Below, one piece after another: positions 37,577 through 50,079 of a stretch of DNA of 64,000 nucleotides. The notes under the pieces were generated by a model. That model was given only the letters and a program-made list of their open reading frames with translations, did no database searches and was not told where the DNA came from. The DNA is from Catenovulum agarivorans YM01 (lineage in GTDB: Bacteria > Pseudomonadota > Gammaproteobacteria > Enterobacterales > Alteromonadaceae). The position numbers and the translations under genes are program-made. The stretch is taken from assembly GCF_000281085.1 (NCBI RefSeq), contig NZ_JH767527.1, positions 147,552 through 211,551 of the forward strand, given 5' to 3'. Position 1 is the stretch's first letter; each line of letters opens with the position of its first letter.

Positions 37577-38932
37577 ATGATAAAAAATACCGCTCTACAA
37601 ATTCGCAGCACATTGGTTGGAACCGCTTTTATAGCGGTTTTTGTGCTGTTTTATGTGATCTATGTTGCGGCTCAATTTCATATTGAGCATGCTACTCAGC
37701 AAAGTCATTTTCTTGTTGATTACACCGAGCGGGCAATTTCTCGAATCAAAACCAATCCGGATAAATATTTAACCGCACCACATTACCCAATTGGTAGTGA
37801 TGAGCTTCAACTAGTCACTTCGTATGAAAGTCTGAAAAACAGTATTCCTAATGTTGCTAATCAAGATGAGCTTAAAGTAAACAAGATAAATATCGCAGTT
37901 TCGAGCTTTCGAGGGGTCTTTTCGGTTGCAGAGTTGATTTTGGTGTACCCAATTCAGTTTAAACAGCACACTTTGTATACTTATTATCGTGTTACCACAC
38001 AAAATCAATCTCAGTTAGATGCAAGGTTAGCGGGCAGAATGCAACCCGCGGTGTTTATCGCTGTTGTGATTATTGCCATTATCTTTATTGTTCAGCTGTA
38101 TTACATTAATCATGTCAATTTAACTGTTAGGCAATTGGCCCATTGGGCAGACAACTTATCTGCTTCTAAAAAAGTAGATCCCCCTCCTAAGCTGAAAGTA
38201 GATGGTTTAACTTCTCTAGCTTATACAGTTAATAACAGCATCAATAAATTCACTGAATTGTTAGAAAAAGAACATTCTTTTGCTCGATTTACCAGTCATG
38301 AGCTGCGGACACAAGTCGCAGTGTTATCAACTAATATGGAAATACTCGAAGCCATGATGCGAGATTTATCACCCGACGAAAGGCGAGTATTACAACGCAT
38401 GGAAATTGCTGTCGCTGATATGAAATATCAAATCGAAGCCTTGTTATGGATAAGTCGAGAAGGGCAAAACGACACAGGTTTTACTATGTGCGATCCGGCA
38501 AAAATGTTAGATAAGTCGATAGAAGACAACCAAAGCATCATCAAAGGTAAAAACGTTAGAGTGATAGTCAGTGGTGATGCACTCAGTGTTTATACCCATC
38601 CAACATTGTTACAAATTGTGTTAAACAACCTAGTGCGAAATGCATTTCAAAACACTTTGCAAGGTTTAGTACACATAGCGGTTATGCGTAACGGCATTAC
38701 TATTTTGAACCAAAATACGGTTGAAAATAAATTCGTCCAACAGAATAAAGAACCTGGCTTTGGTATAGGTTTAGTGTTAATTGAAAAAATAGTTAATAAA
38801 ATCAATCTTAGCTACAAGGTTGAAACCCTCGAAAATGGCCGTTCGGTCACACTTACATTTGCAGAACAAGATATAAAACAAGTGAACGAAAAATCAAATG
38901 TAGTAGAGCTACGTGATCAGCACAAAGGCTAG
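37577..38932 (+). CDS. Membrane sensor histidine kinase
   Basis: 451 aa. TM1 (about 14-34), periplasmic sensor of about 120 residues, TM2 (about 156-177), HAMP-like linker, HisKA with H241 in FTSHELRTQVAVLST, and HATPase with N box LNNLVRNAFQNT and G box GFGIGLVLIEKI. The residue after HELRT is Gln rather than the usual Pro, which could change the phosphatase/kinase balance. It directly follows the OmpR-type regulator (no gap), so the two are cognate. Confidence 0.9.
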   Translation: MIKNTALQIRSTLVGTAFIAVFVLFYVIYVAAQFHIEHATQQSHFLVDYTERAISRIKTNPDKYLTAPHYPIGSDELQLVTSYESLKNSIPNVANQDELKVNKINIAVSSFRGVFSVAELILVYPIQFKQHTLYTYYRVTTQNQSQLDARLAGRMQPAVFIAVVIIAIIFIVQLYYINHVNLTVRQLAHWADNLSASKKVDPPPKLKVDGLTSLAYTVNNSINKFTELLEKEHSFARFTSHELRTQVAVLSTNMEILEAMMRDLSPDERRVLQRMEIAVADMKYQIEALLWISREGQNDTGFTMCDPAKMLDKSIEDNQSIIKGKNVRVIVSGDALSVYTHPTLLQIVLNNLVRNAFQNTLQGLVHIAVMRNGITILNQNTVENKFVQQNKEPGFGIGLVLIEKIVNKINLSYKVETLENGRSVTLTFAEQDIKQVNEKSNVVELRDQHKG

Positions 38933-39274
38933 TTTACGCCGACTCGCTTTTGTTAACGCATAACTGTCTGACAATTGTTTTTTTTTACACTTTGTATTGA
39001 GAAACTCATTTCGTTATTAGCTATTTCAATAAATCCCAAAGCCATGGTTATTTCTTGATCGAATGCCTCTAACCCCCTATAAAATCTCGCTTTAACGCTA
39101 ATTGCCTTACAATTACTCTATCTTTAAATGCAAATTAATTAACCTATGTTTTACAAATTTATTGATCATTACACATTTGTATGTAAGTATTGTATTACAC
39201 CTGTTGTTTTGGTGTTAAACAAAATCATACATGTGGTCTAACCAACATAAGATATGTAACAAGGGGTTATACAA
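38933..39274. promoter_or_regulatory. 342-nt intergenic region ahead of the TonB-dependent receptor
   Basis: AT-rich with no coding sequence I can support. The last 130 nt hold candidate promoter elements (TTGATC with AAGTAT 17 nt downstream) and a small inverted repeat (acacc...ggtgt, near 39197-39215) that could be an operator. AAGGGG lies about 9 nt before the receptor ATG. No intrinsic terminator for the kinase gene is obvious. Assignments are tentative. Confidence 0.35.
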
Positions 39275-42200
39275 ATGCAATTTAAATTATCAAAAGTTGC
39301 TTGTTCAGTTATTTCCGCAGGTGCATTAAGCATGGTTGCTAATGCATACGCAGCACAAGAAACTGAAGATACAGAAGTCATTCAAGTTCAAGGTATTCGA
39401 GCGTCATTAACCAGTGCGTTAAATCAAAAGCGTGATTCAAACGCTTTAATTGAAGTTATTCAATCAGAAGACATTGGTAAATTGCCCGATCAAAATCTAG
39501 CAGAAGTATTAGAAAATATAACAGGGATTCAAATTACTCGTACAGCAGGTGTTGGTACGGGTGTACAAATTCGTGGTAATACCCACAATGTGGTGCAAGT
39601 TAATGGTATGCAGACAGTTGGTACAGGTGATGGCCGTACCGGTATGAAGTTTGAAGATTTGGCAGCTGGCATTATTGCAGGCGTTGAAGTCGTTAAAGCA
39701 CCTACAGCTAAGCACACTGAGGGATCTCTAGGCGGCACAGTAAACCTTAAGACAATTCGTCCGTTACAATTGTCTGATACTTTAGCAACTGTACGTGTTC
39801 AAGGTGAAGACAGTAGTTTAACCACTGACGGTATCATGCCGCGTATTTCTGGTGCTTTTGGTAACAATTGGGAAAGTAGTCAGGGTCGTTTCGGTTTTGT
39901 TGTTAGTGCAAGCTACTCAAAACAAGAAGCAACTTCGTTCCGCCCACGCGTTGACCGTGACGGTGGCTTAGTCGCAAATAAGAACGCTCAAGTTGCAAAC
40001 GAATGGGAAACTGTAACTGATGCAAATGGTAATGAGAGTAAAGTTGCGACAGGCTGGCAAGACCCAGCAACTGATAGACCAGCAGCTCAAGACTTTGATT
40101 TTGTCGGTATACAGTTTTTAAATCAAGAAACTGAAAACTTTGAATACGACACCAAAAACGTTGCCGCTTCTTTTGAGTTCGCACCAAACGATGACCTTAA
40201 ATTTTTCTTCGATACTGTATTAACTCGGCAAGAAGTTCGTCAAGAAAGCACCCGAGTACAAGCTTCGGGCGTAAGTGTTTTACTTAACCAAAGCGTACCA
40301 TCGGCTTTTGAAACAGTTAATTTTGGTAAGCTTGGTGGAACTGAACTTGGCAGTATTCAAGTTGCGACTAAAGGGGTAATTGAACCTGATTTAGCAAAAG
40401 ACGACGATGATCCTAACTTGCGTTTTAACAGTGATACTGGCGCACGTGTAACAGATACAGATCTATTCAGATTAGGTGGCCAGTGGCAGCTTACGAGTAA
40501 TTTTAAAGTTACAGCTGAAATTTCAAGTGCTAGCTCAAAAACTACAACACCTAAATTAGATACACAATTGAATTTTATAAACCCTAATCCTAACACACCA
40601 GTTGATAAATTAGACGCTAATGGGAACTATACTAAGGATAGTAGTAATGATAATGCAGTACCATTTGCATACGATCTGACTGGCGATAAATTAAGTTGGG
40701 GTATTAACTTTGATTCAGCTTTTGCACCGACAGTAGAACAACTACTAGACCCTGCAAATGTCGTTCTAGACCAAGTTGATTATAGTTTGGGATATACAAA
40801 AAATTCAGACGATGCATTCCGTGTTGATACAACCTACTATTTAGACAGTGGTTTTGTCAGCTCTATTGAAGCAGGTTTGCGTTATAACATTGCTAAACAT
40901 GAATCAGTTGGCTTATCAGATCGTGTCGGCGGATTTAGCAAGATGATGGATAGTCCAAGTGGCAATTTATTCAGTGATATCTTGGTTGCTGGACCTGATA
41001 ACTTTGGTGATGCAGATGGACGTGAGCTAGCAGTTCGCAATTATTTAATTGTCGATCCAGAGTTAGCGTTTAATAATCCTGGTGAAGTAATGGATAAGCT
41101 TTATAGCGCCATGGAAACGCATCGCGAAGACATGGAAGCTCTGGGTATAACATTCTCAAATGATCTTGACTATTTAAATGATGATTTTGAAAGCGTCACA
41201 GGCTTCTCTGTTGAAGAAAAAACGACTGCTTTATATGCGCAAGCAAACTTCTCATATGAGATGTTAAGAGGTAATTTTGGTGTTCGTCATATTAAAAGTG
41301 ATATAACTTCAACTGGTTATACTGAAATTGATGGTGAAACCGTTGCGTTAGTATTTAGCGACGACTATAGCTTTACTTTACCAAGACTTAACTTAATTGC
41401 AGAAGTGACCGACGACCTAATAGTGCGTGCTGCATGGGGCAAAGATATTGCTCGTCCAGATTTTGGTAACATGAACACATCTACATCATTTGGTACCAAC
41501 GAAAACGCATCTGTTGCTATAGGTAATCCAGGCTTGTTGCCGCAAGAAGCTACGACGAAAGATATCTCTGTGGAGTGGTATTTTGCTGAAGCTGCTGTAG
41601 TAAGTTTAGGGTACTTTACAAAGGACATTAGTAATTTATGGGTAACTGGAACTGAAAGTGCACCAACCTTCCCAAATGGTAATGGCCAAGACTGGCGTGA
41701 AAATGATCCAAACTGTCCAAGTGGTGGTGTATACAATCCACTAGTACAACCTAATATTTTAGGTGACCCAAACACGGTTGGTTTGTGTGTAGACATAGAG
41801 ACTTCATTAAATGACCCAGCAACTGTTACACAAACTGGTTTTGAAATGGCGTTCCAATATGATTTATCTGCCTTTGAAAGTGAGTTAGGTTGGGCATCAG
41901 GTTTTGGTATTCAAGCTAACTATACAATTCAAGAGTATAAAGGAGGCTCTGTTGAAAATGAATCTGCTACTCGCGGTACTGACATATTCAATGCAATTAA
42001 CGGAGTATATGATCAAGAACAATTTACTAAAGTTACAGCTGTTCAAGGCCTGTTAGATTTCTCGGAAAATGCTTATAACCTTACCGCATATTATGAGAAA
42101 CATGGTTTGTCTGCTCGTGTCCGTTATACATGGCGTGAAGCTTTCCGTACCGATGATACTGCAGCAGGTGCATCGCGTAATTCAACTTTAGGTTTCCCTG

Positions 42201-42394
42201 TATACACGCATGATCGTGGTCAGGTTAACGCGAGTGTGTCTTACGACGTGAATGAAAATCTAAACCTAGGTATCGAAGCTGTAAACTTAACTAAATCTGA
42301 AATTCAACAATCTTGTGTTAATGAAGGCGCATTATTGTGTTTCCAAGGTTTAGCTGATCGTCGTATTACAGCGGGTGTAAGTTATAAGTTCTAA
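39275..42394 (+). CDS. TonB-dependent outer-membrane receptor (TIGR01782-like)
   Basis: 1039 aa with a signal peptide (cleavage near ANAYAAQ). A short TonB-box-like region (TEVIQVQGIR) precedes the plug domain (ALIEVIQSEDIGKLPDQNLAEVLENITGIQITR, VQIRGN, LGGTVNLKT), then a large beta barrel ending in ITAGVSYKF with the C-terminal Phe used for BAM insertion. It belongs to the large Alteromonadales/Xanthomonas/Caulobacter class of TonB receptors, many of which import oligosaccharides or other large nutrients. No ligand can be named. A terminator follows 30 nt downstream. Confidence 0.92.
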   Translation: MQFKLSKVACSVISAGALSMVANAYAAQETEDTEVIQVQGIRASLTSALNQKRDSNALIEVIQSEDIGKLPDQNLAEVLENITGIQITRTAGVGTGVQIRGNTHNVVQVNGMQTVGTGDGRTGMKFEDLAAGIIAGVEVVKAPTAKHTEGSLGGTVNLKTIRPLQLSDTLATVRVQGEDSSLTTDGIMPRISGAFGNNWESSQGRFGFVVSASYSKQEATSFRPRVDRDGGLVANKNAQVANEWETVTDANGNESKVATGWQDPATDRPAAQDFDFVGIQFLNQETENFEYDTKNVAASFEFAPNDDLKFFFDTVLTRQEVRQESTRVQASGVSVLLNQSVPSAFETVNFGKLGGTELGSIQVATKGVIEPDLAKDDDDPNLRFNSDTGARVTDTDLFRLGGQWQLTSNFKVTAEISSASSKTTTPKLDTQLNFINPNPNTPVDKLDANGNYTKDSSNDNAVPFAYDLTGDKLSWGINFDSAFAPTVEQLLDPANVVLDQVDYSLGYTKNSDDAFRVDTTYYLDSGFVSSIEAGLRYNIAKHESVGLSDRVGGFSKMMDSPSGNLFSDILVAGPDNFGDADGRELAVRNYLIVDPELAFNNPGEVMDKLYSAMETHREDMEALGITFSNDLDYLNDDFESVTGFSVEEKTTALYAQANFSYEMLRGNFGVRHIKSDITSTGYTEIDGETVALVFSDDYSFTLPRLNLIAEVTDDLIVRAAWGKDIARPDFGNMNTSTSFGTNENASVAIGNPGLLPQEATTKDISVEWYFAEAAVVSLGYFTKDISNLWVTGTESAPTFPNGNGQDWRENDPNCPSGGVYNPLVQPNILGDPNTVGLCVDIETSLNDPATVTQTGFEMAFQYDLSAFESELGWASGFGIQANYTIQEYKGGSVENESATRGTDIFNAINGVYDQEQFTKVTAVQGLLDFSENAYNLTAYYEKHGLSARVRYTWREAFRTDDTAAGASRNSTLGFPVYTHDRGQVNASVSYDVNENLNLGIEAVNLTKSEIQQSCVNEGALLCFQGLADRRITAGVSYKF

Positions 42395-42422
42395 AACTTA
42401 ACACTTGTTATTTGTATATCAG

Positions 42423-42453
42423 AAGCGGGTTACTTAGGTAATCCGCTTTTTTT
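42423..42453 (+). terminator. Intrinsic terminator of the TonB receptor gene
   Basis: An 11-bp stem (arms 42423-42433 and 42438-42448, one G-U pair in RNA) with a TTAG loop, followed by a T run. Located 29 nt after the receptor stop. Confidence 0.85.
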
Positions 42454-42481
42454 GATAACTTAAATGTTACCTGTCACAAAT

Positions 42482-42512
42482 AAAAAAGCCTTAGGTTTTA
42501 AACCCAAGGCTT
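42482..42512 (-). terminator. Intrinsic terminator of the his operon
   Basis: Inverted repeat (arms 42486-42498 and 42500-42512, one wobble) that on the minus strand is followed by a run of six T residues and TATTT. It sits 28 nt downstream of the hisIE stop and faces the terminator of the convergent receptor gene. Confidence 0.85.
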
Positions 42513-42540
42513 TATATTCTAATAAACCAATCTGTTTTTA

Positions 42541-43154
42541 TTACTTATGACGTTCTTTAAGTTTATTAATTACGTCATTCATTTCTAAATCCATCGACTG
42601 AAGTAACACGGTTAAGTGATATAACAAATCCGCCGATTCACAAATTAATTCTTCTTTATCACCAGCAGTTGCTGCTAAAGCACATTCAACACCTTCTTCA
42701 CCAACTTTCTGCGCAATGCGTTTTACGCCTTTTGCATACAAGCGGGCAGTGTAACTTGAATCAGGCTCAGCACCTTTACGGCTAGCAATCACTTGCTCTA
42801 AATCTGCTAAAAATGCGATTTGTGGTTGGGCTTTGTCATCCCAGCAAGTTTCTGTACCTGTGTGGCAAGTTGGTCCATTTGGCTTAGCTAAGGCAATTAA
42901 ACTGTCGTTGTCGCAATCAACTGACAACTCAACTAAGTTTAACGTGTGGCCAGAAACTTCACCTTTGGTCCATAAACGCTGCTTGCTACGACTATATAAA
43001 GTGACAAAGCCTGTCTCAAACGTTTTATTTAATGCATCTTGATTTACAAAACCTTGCATTAAAATTTTGCCAGAGTAAGCATTTTGTACAATTAACGGCA
43101 ATAAACCGCTTTCGGCTTTGTCCCAAGCGAGTTGTTGAATATTGTCTGCCGTTA

Positions 43155-43161
<7 letters not shown>
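42541..43161 (-). CDS. hisIE: HisIE: phosphoribosyl-AMP cyclohydrolase / phosphoribosyl-ATP pyrophosphatase
   Basis: 206 aa fusion, the standard gammaproteobacterial form. N-terminal HisI domain (about 1-115) has the zinc/active-site segment [26 protein letters not shown]; the C-terminal HisE helical domain has [36 protein letters not shown] with its metal-binding acidic residues. Together they carry out steps 2 and 3 of histidine synthesis. It is the last gene of the his operon and overlaps hisF by 7 nt. Confidence 0.96.
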
Positions 43162-45239
<2,078 letters not shown>

Positions 45240-45240
<1 letters not shown>

Positions 45241-46310
45241 TACAACACACCTTTACTGCTTGGTAATTCTGTACCTTCAATACGAATAGCTTGGCGAAGC
45301 GCGCGGCCAAATACTTTAAATAGGCTTTCCACTTTGTGGTGATCGTTATCGCCATCAGTTGATAAGTGTAAAGTGATGCCCATACTATCGGCTAATGAAC
45401 GAAAGAAGTGCGGCACCATTTCTGTACCTAGCTCGCCAACTTTGGCGTGAGTGAATTCTGCATCAAACTTACAGAAAGGACGGCCAGAAATATCTAATAC
45501 ACATTGAGCTAAACATTCATCCATTGGTAGGCTAAAACCAAAGCGACCGATACCACGTTTTGTACCTAATGCTTCTTTTAACGCTAAACCAAGTGCAAGC
45601 GCTGTGTCTTCAACCGAGTGATGGTCATCTATATGTAAATCACCATTCACAGCAATATTCATGTAAAAACCACCATGTGTTGAGATTTGATCTAACATGT
45701 GGTCAAAAAAGCCAACACCAGTTTGAATGTCTGCTTTTTGTTGTTTGTCTAAATTAACACTAACTTTAATTTGAGTTTCACTGGTGTTGCGCTCAATCGT
45801 TGCAGTGCGGGCTTTAACCGTCAGGGTTTCAACTATGTGATCCCAATCAATGCCAGGTTGACCGTATTGGAAACCACGAATACCCATGTTTGCTGCTAAT
45901 TGCATATCTGTTTCGCGATCACCAATTACATACGAATCAGTGAAATCAACTTTACCTTGCTGTAGGTAATCAGCAACCAAACCTAATTTTGGTTTGCGGC
46001 AGCTACAGTCATCACCCGGGAAGTGAGGACAAATTAAAACGTCGTCAAATTTAATACCTTGTGAGGTAAACACTTGCATCATTTTTTCATGTGGCGCATC
46101 AAAGTCAGCTTGCGGGAAGCTGTCAGTGCCTAAACCATCTTGATTAGTCACCATAACTAAACGGTAACCATGTGCTTGTAAGGTTAATAAGGCTGGTACT
46201 ACATTTTTTTCAAAAACGAGTTTTTCCAATGAGTCTAATTGATAATCTACTGGTGGCTCAGTGACTAAAGTACCGTCACGGTCGATAAATAAAATACGTT
46301 GTTTGCTCAT
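45240..46310 (-). CDS. hisB: Bifunctional HisB: histidinol phosphatase / IGP dehydratase
   Basis: 356 aa. N-terminal HAD phosphatase (FIDRDGTLV, the DxDGT motif, and zinc ligands [15 protein letters not shown]), C-terminal IGP dehydratase (about 168-356) with the metal motifs [15 protein letters not shown] and [14 protein letters not shown]. It catalyses steps 6 and 8 of histidine synthesis. The fused form is typical of gammaproteobacteria. It follows hisC by 3 nt. Confidence 0.97.
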
Positions 46311-46313
46311 TGT

Positions 46314-47375
46314 TTAACCTTTAAATTCATCCATAACTGCTAATAGTGCGTCGGTTTCTTCTTTAGAACCAACAGAAATACGTAAGCTGTTATCTAATAA
46401 AATTTGACTTGAATAATCGCGAATTAAAATACCTGCTTGTACTAGGGTATCAAATAATGCTTTTTTATGCTCAGTACGGAACATAATAAAATTAGAGTGG
46501 CTCTCTATTTGCTCGTACACATACTCATAGCTTGCCAATGCCTCTATAATTCGCTGCTTTTGTACCAGCACATCTGCTTTTTGTTGCTGCATACGCGCAA
46601 GGCCAGCTTCAGATAATGCTTGTGTGGCAATTTGTGCAACTGGCCAGCTCACTGGGTAAGGCGCAATTACTTTACTCATAGCTTGAATGATATTTTCATT
46701 GGCTAGAGTATAACCACAGCGCAAACCTGCTAAACCAAATGCTTTAGACATGGTGCGTAATATGGCTAGGTTGTCGTATTTTTCAATCCAAGATACAACT
46801 GACGTTTCCATCGCATATTCAATATAAGCTTCGTCAACTGCAACTATGGCTTGGTCTTTAAATATTTCTAATACTTGTTCAATTTGCTGATGCGAAACTA
46901 ATGTGCCCGTTGGATTATTTGGTGAACAAATAAACACTACTTTTACATTATCTTTCGCGGCTTTTATAGCTTCTATATCTAGCGAAAAGTCCGCTTTAGT
47001 AGGCACTTTTTTGCAATCAATATTGCAAGTTTGTGCGCTAATTGAATACATGCCATAAGTTGGAGGGCAAATTAAGATTTGTTCATTATCTTCACAAAAA
47101 GTACGAATTAACAACTCTATGCCTTCATCAGCGCCGCGGCTAGCTAATACTTGTGTCGGTTTTACCCCAGCATAGCTTGCATAAGCGTTAATTAAACTTT
47201 TTGGTTGAAAATCTGGGTATCTATTTAATACCGAACAGTCTATTTCATACTCGTTTGCATATGGAGATTCGTTGGCATTTAACCAAATATTACCACCTGA
47301 CATACTGCGACGTGCTGATGCATAAGGCACCAACTTTTGAATATTTTGTCTTGTAAGTTTTTCCGCTAAGCTCAT
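46314..47375 (-). CDS. hisC: Histidinol-phosphate aminotransferase HisC
   Basis: 353 aa PLP-dependent class I/II aminotransferase. The PLP lysine lies in RTMSKAFGLAGLRCGY; cofactor-binding SPNNPTG and DEAYIEY motifs are present. It converts imidazole acetol phosphate to histidinol phosphate. It starts 39 nt after the hisD stop and lies 3 nt before hisB. Confidence 0.96.
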   Translation of the reverse strand: MSLAEKLTRQNIQKLVPYASARRSMSGGNIWLNANESPYANEYEIDCSVLNRYPDFQPKSLINAYASYAGVKPTQVLASRGADEGIELLIRTFCEDNEQILICPPTYGMYSISAQTCNIDCKKVPTKADFSLDIEAIKAAKDNVKVVFICSPNNPTGTLVSHQQIEQVLEIFKDQAIVAVDEAYIEYAMETSVVSWIEKYDNLAILRTMSKAFGLAGLRCGYTLANENIIQAMSKVIAPYPVSWPVAQIATQALSEAGLARMQQQKADVLVQKQRIIEALASYEYVYEQIESHSNFIMFRTEHKKALFDTLVQAGILIRDYSSQILLDNSLRISVGSKEETDALLAVMDEFKG

Positions 47376-47414
47376 TTATTTATTCACTTATCAATTAATT
47401 TTGTCTTGTTTGGC

Positions 47415-48716
47415 TTATTGTTTTAATGCTTCTAGTCGAACCGCCACTGCGTTTTTATGCGCATCAAGGCTTTCCGCTTCGGCGAGTGCCATAATGGCTG
47501 GACCTATTGCTTGAATACCTTGTGCTGTTAATTCTTGCACTGTGTAGCGTTTACTAAAATCAGCCAAACTTAAACTGCTGTATGTTTTTGTATAACCATA
47601 AGTTGGTAATACATGGTTGGTGCCACTAGCATAATCGCCTGCAGATTCAGGTGAAAACGCACCTAAGAAAATTGAACCAGCATTCTCTAATTGAACCAAA
47701 ATTCCTCTTGGATCTTTTGTTTGCACAATTAAATGCTCTGGCGCGTATTCATTGCTTACTTGAATAGATTGCTCAAGTGAATCTGTCACTATAGTGCGGC
47801 TGTGTGATAACGCTGCAGCTGCAATTTCTTCACGCGGTAAAACAGCTAGCTGCTTAAATACAGCTTTTTCACAAGCTTTGGCCATGTTTTCACAGTTAGT
47901 CACTAAAATAACTTGAGAGTCTTTACCATGCTCTGCTTGCGATAATAAATCAGCAGCGACAAATTCTGGGTTGGCGCTGCCATCGGCAATAACTAAAACT
48001 TCACTAGGGCCAGCCGGCATATCAATTGCTGCGCCTAAGTGATCTTGGCTAACTTGCTGTTTTGCTTCAGTCACAAAACTATTGCCAGGGCCAAATATTT
48101 TGTTCACTTTTTTGATGCTTTCTGTGCCATAGGCAAGAGCTGCAATTGCTTGTGCGCCACCCGCTAAATATAACTCATCAACTCCACAGATTTTTGCTGC
48201 ATAACGAATTTCAGCTTTAACAGTGCCGTCTTTACCCGGTGGGGTTGCTAATACCAAACGTTTACAACCAGCAATACGTGCAGGTGTTGCCAACATTAAA
48301 ACGGTAGAAGGTAAGGGCGCTGTGCCACCAGGAATATATAAACCAACCGCTTCAATAGGTTGTGTATGTAGTTCACATACAACACCTGGAGTGGTTTCAA
48401 CTTTGATAACTTCAGCTTTTTGCGCAACGTGAAATTTGTGTATTTGTTGATGAGCCAATTCAATAGCAGTTTTTACTTCTGCTGATAATTCATTTTCAGA
48501 TGCATCAATATCCGTTTGCGACACACGTAATGAAGTTAGCTTTAAACCATCAAATTTTTCGGTTAAATCAAATAGAGCTTGATCACCATGTTCACGAACC
48601 TGAGCAATAATATCATGTACAAGTGTTTTTAATTTTGCACTGTCACCCAATGCAGGGCGTGCTAACACTTGTTGTTGCTCTTGTGGGCTTAATTCGTTCC
48701 AAACTAAGGTTTTCAT
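47415..48716 (-). CDS. hisD: Histidinol dehydrogenase HisD
   Basis: 433 aa. NAD-binding and active-site landmarks include [45 protein letters not shown] and [16 protein letters not shown] (zinc and substrate region). It carries out the last two oxidations to histidine. It starts 28 nt after the stop of the divergent hisG-like gene. Confidence 0.96.
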   Translation of the reverse strand: MKTLVWNELSPQEQQQVLARPALGDSAKLKTLVHDIIAQVREHGDQALFDLTEKFDGLKLTSLRVSQTDIDASENELSAEVKTAIELAHQQIHKFHVAQKAEVIKVETTPGVVCELHTQPIEAVGLYIPGGTAPLPSTVLMLATPARIAGCKRLVLATPPGKDGTVKAEIRYAAKICGVDELYLAGGAQAIAALAYGTESIKKVNKIFGPGNSFVTEAKQQVSQDHLGAAIDMPAGPSEVLVIADGSANPEFVAADLLSQAEHGKDSQVILVTNCENMAKACEKAVFKQLAVLPREEIAAAALSHSRTIVTDSLEQSIQVSNEYAPEHLIVQTKDPRGILVQLENAGSIFLGAFSPESAGDYASGTNHVLPTYGYTKTYSSLSLADFSKRYTVQELTAQGIQAIGPAIMALAEAESLDAHKNAVAVRLEALKQ

Positions 48717-48744
48717 GCTCTAACTCCGAAAATATAACCGCGTC

Positions 48745-49932
48745 TTATACGCGGCCATTTAATACTTGATTGTAAACTTCTTGCAATTCAGCCAGTGAAT
48801 TTTCTACAAATCTAAATGCATCATCACGCTTATAGCTGTCTGACGGTGTCCAATATCGAGTTTTTAAACTGTATGGACGTAAACCGCGTAATGCATCTTG
48901 TTGGCTACAGAAAATATCTAAAATATCTGGTTTGTTTATCCAGTTATCACCCAAATTTTCTTGCAGTGCGTGATACCAATAAGCAAATTGTAATAAACGT
49001 TCCTGCTCAAAGTAGCCAACCGGATTTAATTCATCGAGAAGTTGAATTAAACCTTCATCACTTTTTTTGTTGTATTTGTAGTAGTCAACCACATACAAAC
49101 TTTCCGACAAAAACAGTGGCGCACCTAATAAAACTAAATTTTTTCTACGCAGGGTTGAGCCTGTTTGTACTATTTCTAAACCTACATCACCTGTGTTGCT
49201 GTCGTTTACTGCATCTTCAACGTCATGTACAGGTTCAATATTTAATTTTGGATAAGACTTATGTACTTTTTCAGCGTAACGACCTTTTACAAACACGCGG
49301 TTTTTGTGATGTTCTAAGTGCTGTAAATAGTCTTTTGGATATCCTGTGCCAAGGTCGTCTTTTGGTCTTTGTTTGGCAATTAAGAAAAAGCCAACCATAT
49401 CTTGCACGTCGCGCGAAACAACATCGTTATAACGGGTCAGCATCGCCGAACCTGCTATACGCACTTTATGTTCTTTCTTAAGGTTGTAATTATACATTCC
49501 CCACTTAGTGGCCGATGCGTTAAGTGAATTGTGTGTAACTGCCAACAACTCATCTAAACCCGCTACCGCAATATCAGCTTCACCTAAACCAACAAGAGAA
49601 GAACAGTTGTGTGGTTCATCACCTTCAATTCGTACATTTAGACCACTCATTTGAATGTCTGCGCCTAAAAAACCAACACGGTAAGGTCTTTCTTCACGTT
49701 TACGGTCAATAAACAAACCTAAGTGATTGGCTATTTGTTGACCTTGTAACTCGTCTAAATATGTTTTTGCTTGCGCGTAGTTCGGATCTTTGCGCTTTTT
49801 GCCGCCTTTAACCGCACTAATCAATTCGTTTGGGGCGACTAAACCGGTCGCTTGAGTACCGATTTTTTTTATAAAATTTTCAAAAGTACGACCACTTCTT
49901 GGTATAGCCATAACAGCGTCGTAAATTGACAT
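48745..49932 (-). CDS. hisG: Highly divergent HisG-like ATP phosphoribosyltransferase
   Basis: 395 aa, in the exact slot of hisG behind the his attenuator. Landmarks of HisG are recognisable: an N-terminal AIPRSGRTFENFIKKIG (compare AMQKSGR), a GEADIAVAGLDELL segment (compare DGVVDLGIIGENVL) and the PRPP-binding loop EIVQTGSTL at residues 253-261 (compare DLVSTGATL), followed by SESLYVVD. It differs from ordinary long HisG (about 299 aa) by insertions near residues 25-80 and 135-200 and by a C-terminal tail of about 115 residues that does not look like the usual ACT-like regulatory domain. AAGGA lies 8 nt before the ATG. By context and the PRPP loop it should catalyse the first committed step; allosteric control may differ. 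Confidence 0.75.
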   Translation of the reverse strand: MSIYDAVMAIPRSGRTFENFIKKIGTQATGLVAPNELISAVKGGKKRKDPNYAQAKTYLDELQGQQIANHLGLFIDRKREERPYRVGFLGADIQMSGLNVRIEGDEPHNCSSLVGLGEADIAVAGLDELLAVTHNSLNASATKWGMYNYNLKKEHKVRIAGSAMLTRYNDVVSRDVQDMVGFFLIAKQRPKDDLGTGYPKDYLQHLEHHKNRVFVKGRYAEKVHKSYPKLNIEPVHDVEDAVNDSNTGDVGLEIVQTGSTLRRKNLVLLGAPLFLSESLYVVDYYKYNKKSDEGLIQLLDELNPVGYFEQERLLQFAYWYHALQENLGDNWINKPDILDIFCSQQDALRGLRPYSLKTRYWTPSDSYKRDDAFRFVENSLAELQEVYNQVLNGRV

Positions 49933-50030
49933 CTGCGCGTATCCTTTTGGGTAAATTTATTAAACTTGCAATTGCTCTTAATTTTAAGCGCTCATTTTGG
50001 GGCGGCTAATTATAAGGTATTTCTACGGGC

Positions 50031-50070
50031 TTATAAAAGCAAAAACCCCCGAAAGTGTCCTTCCGGGGGT
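50031..50070 (-). terminator. his attenuator (terminator hairpin)
   Basis: On the minus strand, a GC-rich stem (arms 50060-50070 and 50045-50055, CCCCCGGAAG paired with CUUUCGGGGG, one G-U) is followed by TTTTTGCTTTT. It lies between the leader peptide and hisG, at 98 nt from the hisG start. Classic his-type transcription attenuator. Confidence 0.9.
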
Positions 50071-50079
50071 AATATTTCC

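Noticed and set aside
41365..41796. 143-codon antisense frame in the TonB receptor gene
   Set aside because: Antisense to a beta-barrel coding region with clear family features; no SD or domain.
48816..49481. 221-codon open frame on the plus strand inside the hisG-like gene
   Set aside because: It is antisense to a gene supported by an SD, operon position and HisG motifs; its sequence is Cys/His/Leu-rich as expected of a shadow frame.
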